DNA of 49,381 bases from Entrophospora sp. SA101 (lineage: Eukaryota > Glomeromycota > Glomeromycetes > Entrophosporales > Entrophosporaceae), in the NCBI GenBank assembly GCA_958430865.1, contig CAUDNR010004042.1, positions 1 through 49,381 of the forward strand, read 5' to 3'. The translations under genes and the position numbers were made by a program. Under the pieces are notes generated by a model. It made no database searches, had not been told where the DNA came from, and saw only the letters and a program-made list of their open reading frames with translations. Positions 1 to 11,000 of this stretch are shown here, piece after piece; the stretch's first letter is position 1; each line of letters starts with the position of its first letter.

Positions 1-238
1 TGTGTCTTTTACTCATGCAATGACATCACTCAGGTCAAGACAATAGTCTATTTTATTAATTCAAAAAAATACAAATATATACAAAATAGTCTAATTCAAC
101 ATTAACACTAATACTAATACTATATATAGTAAACAATAGTGATACAATAACGTCATACAAAACATACAAAATAGTTTAATTTATGAAAACTTCTGAAAAT
201 GCTTTTTTCAACATCTATTTACTGTTATGAAAACCAAA

Positions 239-640
239 TCAGCATTGAATCATCTCTATCAGACCTTTTTCGTTTAACAATTTCAATCTCTTGTATTCAT
301 TTATCACACTCCTACCCACCTTCAAGGAATCGAAGTCAAAATCAAAAACGTCCATCAAATTCCAGGAAGGAGATCAACTCATCACCACATAGATCTGACC
401 AGGAGCAAACATATTTTGATCTATGGTCAAGGTGACGTGCAGCAACATTAAGCCTTGGGTCTTGTGGACGGTTAATGCAAAAGAATTCTGTAAAGGGATT
501 TCACTTCGGTTTGAATACTGGAAAGAAATGAGACATTGTCGCTGGATTGCTTGGGTTGATTTTCTGGATTTGGTTGTAGAAAGTGGGAAATGACGTAATG
601 ATTGATTTTATGATCCATGGTTTCAAAAAATTAAGTGTAG
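239..640 (-). pseudogene. Helitron helicase C-terminal relic, second copy
   Basis: On the minus strand this reads as the end of a Pif1-family Helitron helicase: FALTVHKTQGLM (motif V region), LTIDQNMFAPGQIYVVMS (approach to motif VI), then SPSWNLMDVFDFDFDSLKV and an INEYKRLKLLNEKGL tail ending at a stop near 239. It parallels the larger copy at 810-1318 almost residue for residue but with many substitutions, so it is an older related insertion. The motif VI arginine position is TGA. Nothing upstream of about 640 is recognisable, so only the 3' end survives. It cannot encode a working enzyme. The exact element end is not resolved. Confidence 0.75.
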
Positions 641-809
641 ACAGTTTATTTAAGATATGGGGATTTTTTTTTTGTTAAAAAAAATTGCTAATGAGCAAAA
701 ATTTATTTATTTTATTGAACAAAAAAATCTAAACACATCAATTTAAATTTAGATCGGAAATTAATTTCACAACAGAAACCATCAGATCCTTCATTGTTAA
801 AAATTCATT

Positions 810-3800
810 CAAGGCTTGTGCATTTCTTTTAAACCTTTTTGATTTAAGAAATTTAACCTCTTATACTCATTTATGACATTGACGTCCACTTTCAAGCAGT
901 CAAAATCAAAAGATAGAATGTCCAACGACTTCCAGGAAGAAGCTCAACTCATTGCCATGTAGATTTGTCCTGGTGCAAACATGTTATGGTCTATAGTCAA
1001 GGTTGCACATGGCAGTGTTAGGCCTTGAGTCTTGTGCACTGTAAGAGCAAATGCATTCTGCAACGGAAGTTGATACCTTGATGCTGGTATGCCATTTATA
1101 TTAAAATTTGCAGTGCTTTTCTGAACGTTGATTTTCACCACATTATCAGTTGTTGGGAACGTAACTTCAACATTGTCATCATTAATAACTTTAGTTACCA
1201 CTCCTATCATCCCATTGCAGATGTTGTGCTCGAAGAGTTGGTTGTTCAAGAACATAACCCTCACCCCTTCCTGGATTGTAATGGATTTTTGGAGATTTGT
1301 GTGATTTTTGAAAGGCAAGTTGTGCCCACCATCGATCCTCTCATGATTTAAAGTGTCAACTGCTAAGGAAACAACAGGATCAGAGCATCAGTCATCGAAA
1401 GGTAAGTGCTCACAAACGAAGGCGTTTATTTGGTCTGATATTTCACGGGTACTAACAACATGGGTGGTGTTTATCATCGCCCTGGAATTTTGAGATCTTT
1501 CTACCTTTTCATTGATCAACAATTTTGATTTTTGTGAGAGGTGCCCAAATCTCAACTCCTCGAGCAAATGGAAAAAATCCAAATCTTCCTTCTGTCGTTG
1601 TGGCCTGGACAAGAACAGAGGGAAAAACGCTTTCCACGCTGGTGAAAAGAAAACCTGTTCTCCGTTCACGGGAGGCAGTTGGAAAAGATCACCAACCAAC
1701 AGCACCGAAATTCCACCAAATATCTTGTGGCTGTTGTGCAATGAACCAAAAAGGTTACTCAGGAATGAAAACAGCTCATTGGAAACCATTGATACTTCTT
1801 CTATCACAACAGCCTTGATCTTCAGCAGAGCTTCTCTCGACTCAGTACTTAGGGACAAGGACTGGTAGTGGCCATCTGTTTGTCTTATTCTCAAGGTTGA
1901 ATGAATGGTCCTCCCACCAACGTTCTGTGCCGCAACACCTGTAGGTGCCAGCAACAGGTAATTGATTTTTTTTTTTCCAGCATGTCTATCATTTTTAAAG
2001 TCATGAATGTTTTTCCAGTACCTGCAGATCCGGTCATGAAGAAGTACAGATACTTGTTTTCGCATTCGGGGCCCCAAGAATTACAAAGCATGTTGTATAT
2101 TTTGTATTGGTCGTGATCAAGCATCAGTGTGGAGGCTGTTCGAAGAGAAGGCTTTTCCAACGAGATAAGCTGGTTATATATAATGTCCCAGAGATCGTTC
2201 TTTTGTAGATCTGTCAGGACGTGTTCAATCACTCTCTTGAACGCTTCAGAAAGTTGGAATTTGCCGGCAACGGAACTTTTTGATAATCTCAACACGGCCT
2301 GCTCGTACCTTATCGGGTATAAGCTTCTAAACCTATCCCTATAACTTGTAAATCCTCCTAGCAAATCAACCTCGGAGCGAACAGCATGTTTCATTATAAG
2401 ATGCTGATAGAAAAACGGCTCTCCATCATCAACATTATAATTTGTAAATCTCGTGAGCAATGGTTTGGTCCTTTCAGCAACAAATCTATTTTTCAGATCT
2501 CTTGTCAAGTAAAGCTTGCAGGCTCTTCCTGGTGGATGACCCCTGACTTTAAATCTTTGAAAGTATTCAGGGTAAGTTAAACTTTCGAAAATTTCATTAC
2601 TTGGTGATCAAAATACTTGTCTATTGCATCATCAAAATACGGTTTTTCCTCATCATCATTCTCATCATCATCAATTTGCATGTGAACGGGCTTGACTGAA
2701 TGAATTCTCAATTCAGAAGGGGCTGATGGAAGCGGAAGATCTTGTTATGGAATATTGCAAAAGCAATATCATGAGTTCCATCGACCCTAACCTCCTAGCC
2801 TGGACATGTCTGCTGTAAGAATCTTGTTCGATAACGTTGAAGATTTCCGTGGGTTCAGGCTTGATGGCATACTTTGTCATGTATTTTCCAAACCCAAGGG
2901 TCGTTATGTATTGGAAGTTGATGTGTCCTTGCCAAATCAAAAGTGTCTCAGGGTGGTATGGTACAACCCAGCGGTCTTCCTCTTTGGTTCTTCAATAGAC
3001 TTATCATTTGGAATTTGGCCTACAGTACGTGTTGTTTGAAAGCGGTTGAAGGAATCCATTTTTGCACGGTTGCAAATTCATACCTGGACCTCTGCATTTT
3101 TCCACAATGCATCTATGAATTTGGAACATTGTGACAAGCCAGTGAAGCTCAGGCTCAAGGAACAGGTGAGGCATGTCTGCACGGATTGCATTGTCCGAAA
3201 TCAAGCCTTGGATCGAAGATTCAGTGTAGGCGAACCCATGCGTGTGGATGGTTTCTCTGTTCTGAAATTCATCCCTTTCGAAATAGTGTAGGAGCTTACC
3301 CCATTGCACAAGACCTGGATTTTTCCAAAGTTTATTGCGCATGTTTGCCAACCTGTTGTGATAATGGAGGTACACATGCAATGGTCTGTTTGTTGGGAGT
3401 GGATCTTTCTTGTCGGTGCATTCTAAGATTTCTTTCAGATGCTGCCATTTGCCTTCTGTGGCTGTCATGGTGTAGAAAATTTGGGGCAGGCCATAAGCTT
3501 GGATCATTGTGTTGATCTGATACTGTTTTTTCTTGAAAAAAGGCGCAGACGTTCTGATAGATGAAGGTAGCGTGGTGGTTAAGGATTTGTTTATGATGGG
3601 GCGACTTGTGTACATGCTTGATGATATCAAGTCAGCTCTGGTAAGTGGTGAGTCGTGAGCGACATTCTTCTGATTCAAAATTCTGTTCTGATTTTGGTAA
3701 TTCCGTTTTTTTTCTATGTTCATGTAAGAATAATGTGGCCAATACCAATGCAATCGAAACCGTGGATCAGGACACAGCATTCTTAATTTATCATACTTTC

Positions 3801-4986
3801 CATAACTGTCTGTAACTTGTTTAAAGCTTAGCAACTTTTTCACATCTTCATAGTGACCACGGCTGGTGGGAAAGAGATCAGGGAAGACCAACGCTTCAAC
3901 GTATGGATTACTGAGCTGAATCAGAAGCACAAGGTCATCATCCAAGTCCATGAACCCTGCCATCAAGCATTCATACCTGTAGTCTTCATCATGGATTTGT
4001 GCTGGAAAGTCATCATTTGGGACGACCAAGGAGGGTGGTTGTGTGGTGTGTTGGTTAGATGGTAAGCGATCAACAGATCAAGAAACCAGCCTAGCTGTGG
4101 GCAAAGGCTCTGGAAATGGATCAGAGGGCGAAGAACGTGTCATGGCGCGATTGTTGTTGTATTGTTTAAATATTGGGTTGTTTTGTTTCAGCCATCGGCT
4201 TGCATTTATCAAGCTCTCATGAAACCAATTAGGTGGCTCGGTACCTTGATCAAGGAAAGCACCAATCATGCCCGAGTGCAGATTCAAAGCATGCTTATTC
4301 TTTGATAGTCCGATGAAGCCTTGCAAATGACGATAGTTTGTGTAATGGTTGGATCCAGACGCATGTCCCAGCGAACAGCTCATGTGAATCGGAGATATAT
4401 GCTTACAGTACACCATTGGAACCACGTTGATTTCTTCAGGTATTGCCGCTAATACAGGTGGGAAATGATGGTTTTTTACTGTTTTGCACGACGAGCAAAC
4501 AGCAATCTTGATACGGTCTTGGTTGTTCATACGCAAAGGTAGCTGAAGTTTGGGGAATGCTGTCGTTAGGTCGTAAGTTTCATCAGGGTCATAATCAACC
4601 CATTTCGCAGCAGTGCTCATCATTAGGATAGAACAATAGGCGCAAGGAGTAGATGGGTGATCATACTGTATTTTTTTTTCGAATTCGTCTAAAAGTTCTA
4701 TAAGTTTTTCCGAAGGGCACCATGGCTGCAATGACAAAGTGGACACCAGCTAGTTACTCAGCAGAGCATTCAGCAAGTTCTGATTCACTTCGTTATGATC
4801 CACATATGCAGAAAGGAACAAAATGTCACGAGTGTTATTATTATTATTATTATTCACACGACGAGTATCGGGATCAGAAACAATAAAATCTGAAATGGGA
4901 TAATTATTCATGGGGGGTTTTTTTTTTATTTTGCTAGAGAAATGGATTGACAAATTTTTTTTCAACAAAATTAATCTTTTAGACAA
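810..4986 (-). pseudogene. Helitron Rep/helicase transposase, decayed
   Basis: A rolling-circle Helitron protein read on the minus strand in pieces. From its start: an N-terminal segment with an Asn run from an ATT microsatellite and CxxC pairs (4986-4078); the Rep domain with RETIHTHGFAYT as the HUH-type motif near 3240; the two-tyrosine motif GKYMTKYAIK near 2870; then a Pif1-type helicase. The helicase has Walker A GSAGTGKT, motif Ia APTGVAAQNVGGRTIHS, Walker B VVIEEVSM, motif III VGDLFQLPPV and C-terminal NAFALTVHKTQG. The frame is broken by in-frame stops at 4750 (TAG), 4078 (TGA), 2992-3006 (TGA, TAA, TGA), 1388 (TGA) and 944 (TGA at motif VI), and by a frameshift at an 11-T run (1966-1976). 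The family identity is clear. The TC and CTRR ends and terminal hairpin were not located. Confidence 0.9.
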
Positions 4987-5312
4987 GATGTCCCAAACAC
5001 ATTCTTTTTATACAACTTATCGAGGGCGAGCATCATCATGTTTTATGCAAATCAGGATTGGAGATTAGATTTTTATTTTTATTTTGTTTTCCAAATCAGT
5101 AAAACAATAAGATATTGATCAATTGATCACAAAAAAAAAATAATCTATATTAAAAAAAATTTTTTACTTCATTACACAACAGCAAGCCAAAAACATCGAT
5201 CATTCATCATCGCTGTATGCCTCATTGTTTGATCAATGATCAAGATCAAGGTCTTCCTCTTCATCATTGGAACACGGCAACTCAGGTCCTTTCCCCTTTC
5301 TGTTAACTTGAT

Positions 5313-5963
5313 TCATCGCCACTTGTAAGGCTTTGCTCTTGTGATGGGCCTGTTTGGTGGACTCAGCTCTGTGCAAACTTTCTTGTGAGATTCATTGTCA
5401 TCAACCACCACTACTTGTCTTTTATTATTTTCTATGGTGTTGGTGGTGGCGGCTGATGTTGAGGTCAACGGTGATGTGGATGATGACGCAAAAGACAATG
5501 ATGACAACAATGCATTGTTGACTTTGCACCTACGTACTTCTCCTCTATGTTCAGAAACTTTTGCCTGCGCATGCTTTTCCAGGTGAAACCTGTTCATTCT
5601 TCACTTTTGGAAATATCCAATCGACCTCAGTGCAAATTATTTGTGTGAGGTTCTCGCCTACAAACAATTCTCCTGCAGCGCTAAAGATTGGTGACCTTTT
5701 TGAAGCTTCCGTGATTGCATAAAATCTTGGGTTTGAGGGGTCATAAATGCAAGGGATCTCGATGTCTTCACTTGAGGAAGTGAACATATTGTAGATTTTC
5801 TTTCCCAGAACAAAAAAATTACACTTGTCATCAGTGGCCACTGCTTCTGCAACACACGGAGCACAAAATGAAGCAAACAATGGGGTAATTGGGAGGTCGT
5901 GGACTCCAGGTTCCTCACAAATTGTTTTTAGGTCAAGATCTACCACCTTTAACACAATTACCT
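5313..5963 (-). CDS. Unidentified coding stretch beside the Helitron
   Basis: A coding-looking minus-strand stretch. It starts after a plausible acceptor (ttttcgcag) at 5964 and reads VIVLKVVDLDLKTICEEPG with several cysteines (FASFCAPC, DDKCNF) and PRFYAITEASKRSPIF. Near 5570-5597 the frame shifts into a low-complexity Ser/Thr/Ala tail ending TRAKPYKWR. A 25-nt segment with GT-AG borders would link the two frames in phase, but that is very short for a spliceosomal intron; a one-base frameshift explains it equally well. It lies just upstream of the Helitron on the same strand. Helitrons often carry an RPA-like single-strand DNA-binding protein and the layout would allow that, but I see no decisive OB-fold signature. 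The 5' end was not found. Confidence 0.4.
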
Positions 5964-7005
5964 GCGAAAATATTTATTGTCAAGTTAGTTTAGGCATAAA
6001 GGAACAAAACACTTCCTTCACATATTTATTATTTATATTTAATAAATTAATTGACGATCCGTGAATGAATGAGAGAATTTTTGTGTGATCGGTGAGGCAA
6101 AAATGTAAAAAAATCACCAATCAATAATGTTTAACAAACAATAAAGCACAACGTTTCTGTATTACAAACTTATTCTTTTTATGTTATATATAAAGTAAAT
6201 CTCATAGATTACTGTATTAAAATATTAAAGGGTTTGGAATGTTTCTTGAAAACTTTTGTATGTAGGCCGCTGAGATTTCAAGAAGTCAATAATATATAAA
6301 AATTCAGAATTTTTTAACTTTCAGCCAACACTATCAAGTATTCTGACCAGAGTTATGCTCTTTTTTTTATCGGTTTATTAACAAAAAAACTTTTATTTTA
6401 ATAAAACCCACCAAATGAACCTATGTATTGTTATAAGTCAAGTCAATAAAATAACTGCAAAAGAATTTTAAAGAGGTATTTAACAAGCCTGAAAGAATTC
6501 TAAGGTTGTTTTCTATATTTTTTGTGTGTACATGAGAAATAACTTGTGAAGACGGTGAGATTTGGGGTATTTCTCATTTTATTAATAACAATTAGCAACA
6601 AAATTTCATAATAAAATGATCGACATTGCACCCATTCATAAACGGATTGCCAATTAATAATATTTGAAAATTTTCTGCCGATAATAAAAGGATCGGTAAT
6701 TAAATATTTAATATTTACAACGTTTTTGATTCTGTAAAACAGAAAAATCTTTTATTTTGAATGGATTCTGTTTCCTTTATGATTTATTATGTTATTAAAA
6801 CTCAAAACGCATATAATTCATGTTTTCTTTAAATAAAACAAAAACCAATTCCAAAAACCACCTTCAAAAACTCACAGTTATGATTCACGTGTAACATCGA
6901 AAATTTGCAAACCCGCCCGCCCCCAAAAATAAGGCATTTGGGGCACTCCCCCAAGAAAAAAGTTGCTAATTTCAGTTTTTTGATTATGATCTAAAATTTG
7001 CAAGA
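5964..7005. other. Intergenic, upstream of LAA1
   Basis: About 1 kb of AT-rich DNA with no coding signal. The only compositional feature is a short C-rich patch near 6910-6955 (cgcccgcccccaaaaat, then ggggcactccccc) about 60-95 bp before the LAA1 ATG, which may belong to its promoter. No clear TATA box was assigned. Confidence 0.5.
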
Positions 7006-7982
7006 ATGTCTTCTCCACGTGTATCTGGCTCAACTGGTAGAGACTCACCTGCTCTCAGCGCAACCGATCCTTTTCAATTTGACGAGAATAAATTCTCATC
7101 GAATGCTGCTAATCCAGAAAAACAAGAGTTATATCTTTTTAATTGGCTATCTAATCTAGAACGAGAGCTTAAAAGAACTGACAAGGTTCGATGAATTTAA
7201 AGTTTCTCAATCAATCAATAATTATTATACATTATCACTAAATTAATTGTTGCTTCCTTCTTAATAAATAACACAGGATACTATAAAGTCTCATCAAGTA
7301 AATTTAGAAAAATTATTATTAAAGATTATTTCTCTAGTCTCGCCAAAACCTCGTAGACCAATAAGAAATTTGGTTGCAAGATGTTTTGTAATTATTTATG
7401 TGAAAGGTGATTCAAGAAGTCTGTTTGATACTGTGACCGCATTACAAAGCATTTTGGGTGTGGTGAGCAAAGGTACAGGTGAAAAAGAAACAAAACTGTA
7501 AGTTGGTTTAATTCAATAAAAAATTGCTTCTCAAAAATTATTTTTATTATTTTTAATCTTTAAATATATATATATAATTACTTCTTTTGAATTTTTCAGA
7601 GCTGCATTACATTGCATAGGTGTTATTTTGAAATCATTAGGTGATAGAATTTTATCATTATTTCCTGAAACTATTAATATTTGTTTAAAAACAATTAAAA
7701 ATACAAATAACGTATGATGATTTTATGATTTTATACAAAACATTCAACTCCTAATTAAATTGATAATAAGATATTCATAAAACCATTTCTAAATTACTCT
7801 CTTTTGTTGAATTTATATAGCCTTTAATCATTAGATTAGAAGCTACTTACACTATCACAAGATCATTTGAAGGTGCTAGTAAAGCAGCAACAGAAGGCCT
7901 TATAAAAGATATTATGAAACAACTAAAAGCTAGTCTAAATGATAAAGCATTAATAATCAGAGTTGCTGCAATTGAGGTAATA

Positions 7983-8021
<39 letters not shown>

Positions 8022-11000
8022 TATTTATTTATTAATAATCTAAGCTACCATTGTATAATAGTGCATGCACACAATGGCTAAATTAACAAATCAAAAATAC
8101 CCAATTACAAAAAGTGAACTTGACCAAATAATTGCACAAATGGTAAAAATACTTGATGGATCAAATCAAACAATTCGAAGATCTGTGGCTTCATATTTGG
8201 CAACATTGTTAGCACAAACACAATGTGATGCAGATTATTTATCAACCTCGACATCACCTCCATCAAAAAACAACTCATCGAGTCAACAATCACAAACTTC
8301 TTCAGGAAGTCCTACTTCAAACTCAATCCAGGATATTGCTGCCGATTCACCAAAATTGTCAGTTGAAGAAATGCTTTCAATTTTATCCTCTATATATAAA
8401 AAATCATCTACAACCAGGGAAATGAGAGCTGCTATAATTGAAACATATTCTTCTCTTTTTATAAACTTGGGTACAAAATATGTTCAAGTTCATTATGCTA
8501 CTATTGCTCAACACCTATTAAATGATTTAGTTTCAAACGTCAAAAGCTCTCCATCACGTTACGATGTCCTTAATGTACGTGAACACTGTGGATTGTTGTT
8601 GCGTGATGTGATAGGCACAAGATTATTGAGTGAACAAGGTCAATTAACTGCTGTCAGAGAACTTGCTAATGGTTGGATTAAAAAATGGCCTGCTTTAATG
8701 CCTACTGAAACAGAACCTAGCAAATGGGCTCTTGTTTGTGCAGCTAATGAAATATCCGGTTTATTGATTGATTTGGGTGGTGCTGCAAATACTATTTTGG
8801 TAAATTTTTATATTTATTATTATAGTTTTTTATTTAAATAAATACTAATTTTTTTTAAATAATAGGATGTGATTATGAATCCACTTGTTTTACTTTTAAG
8901 TCATCCTAGCCATTCAGTTCAAGTTGCAACTGCATGGTGTCTAAGATGTTTGTGCTTTTCATTACCTATCAAATTAACTGATCTTATAACCAAAACACTC
9001 AATTTACTTAATAAGGATTTAAACAACCTTGGTAATCATACATCACCAGATCTACCAAAGAAAACATTAGGACATGCATATGGCTTGGCAGCATTATTAA
9101 GTGTTGTACATTCAAGACTTCTTGATGTCTCATTTGAACTAAGTGCACGAGTATTTTCATTGGCAACCCAACTAATTAAATCTAGTTCTAATAAAGACCT
9201 TGCGGTTGCCAGTGTCCAAATTCAAGTTGCATGGATACTTGTTGGTTCATTGATGTCCTTGGGGCCAAATTTTGTTAAACTTCATTTGCCACAATTATTA
9301 TTACTATGGAAAACTGCATTACCAAAGCCATCTTCTAAAGATTCTGTTTCTAACCGAACAGAAGGCGAATGGACATTCATGTTTCATGTTAGAGAATGTG
9401 TAGTAGGAGCTATGTTAAGTTTTCTATCACATAATTCAAAATTGATAACAGCTGATGTGGCAAAACGACTCGCAGCATTATTAAGTAATGCATTATCTTT
9501 CATTTCATTGGTTCCTACTACGTTTTCTAATTCTTCAACTACACCAAATTCTTCAACAACCTCAATAATTCCCCCGTTGCCTTCATCAACATCGCTGAAA
9601 TTCATAGATAGAGATAATATGTTGAAACGCAGAATAATTCAATGTTTTATATTAATAAAACCTGTTTCATCATTTGAGAATCTAAGTTCTCAATTATTGA
9701 AAATTTGCCTATCAAATTTTGCAGATCCTGAGAAAAACATGGGTTCGGCAATTACAGCTGCAATCGCTGCAGTTTCTGGATCATATACTAGTGTTTGGAC
9801 AACTGGTAATGAATATGGTTTTGGTGTTACCAGTAGACTGCAAGGAATAAATATTGATATTGCCAATCACTTTGATAATAATCAAAACGAAAACAAAGGC
9901 AATGTTACTAGAGATTGGATAAATCGAGATCTCGTTGAGAGTAAGGTTGAAAATCAGGTAAAAAAAGGGAATGCAAAGCAGATTTTAAATTGGGTTAATT
10001 AATAAGCGTATTTATATATATGCATGTGTTTGTGTTATAGTAAAAAACTTAGAAAGCCGTCAATTTATATTAACCTTTTACTAAATTTTTTATAACAGCT
10101 TGAACAGCCAATAATTGGCTCTCCAGAGTATGACTCATTAATGATTTATACAACATATTGGACATCAACTTCATCATCTTCAACAACATCATTAAAGCTA
10201 CCAAAACCAGTACCGTCAGCCACTGCATTAATTGATTATAGTATTGAATTGTTCGGTTTAATATTTCCATTCCAAAGTTCTACTGTGCAAGAAAGTTATT
10301 TGGATCAGTTGATGAAGGCTGTTAGACATGTAAAATTAGAAAAAAGTCCTGGTAGGAAAATGGCAGTTCAAGTAAATATGGTATTGGCATTATTATGCAT
10401 ATTTAAGAATATTATTAATTTTGGATCAAATAAAAAATCAACAAGTGATATTAATGTACCGAGTATAGCTGAAAAAAAAGTTGGTTCACTAGCAATGGAA
10501 TTATTACAAGAAGCAATAGTTCATCCTGACCCATATCTCAGAAATGCTGCAAGTGATGCTTTAGGAAAATTGTTATCGATTGCTGGTGGTAATTTGATAC
10601 CAACACAAATGCAATTATTGGTGGATCAAGTTGTAAGCAATCGTGATCCTGATACACGTGCAGGAAGTGCTTTAGCTCTCGGTAGCATTTACAGTAATGT
10701 TGGATCTATGGCAGCAGGTAGCCATTTAAAAACGTTAGTTGGAATATTATTGTCACTTAGTAGTGACCCACATCCCGTAGTACATTTCTGGGCGCTTTAT
10801 TCATTATCAAAAACTATAGAATCAGCTGGTTTGATGTTTTCACCCTATGTAAGTAGTACTTTAGGCATTATAGCAAAATTATATATGTCAGAAACTCATG
10901 AACCAGGTGGTGGTACAGTAGGAACAACCAATGTAGGATTAGGTTTATCAGCTTATCAACAATTTGGTAGAATCATATATGGATTGATAGGAACTTTAGG

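Noticed and set aside
3186..3515. Plus-strand frames across the Helitron
   Set aside because: Antisense shadows of the Rep/helicase reading, which carries the recognisable motifs on the minus strand.
1388..4080. Reassigned TGA codon (non-standard genetic code)
   Set aside because: LAA1, BYE1-like and PHD genes read normally and use standard stops. The in-frame TGA codons are confined to transposon-like or isolated copies, so mutation is simpler.
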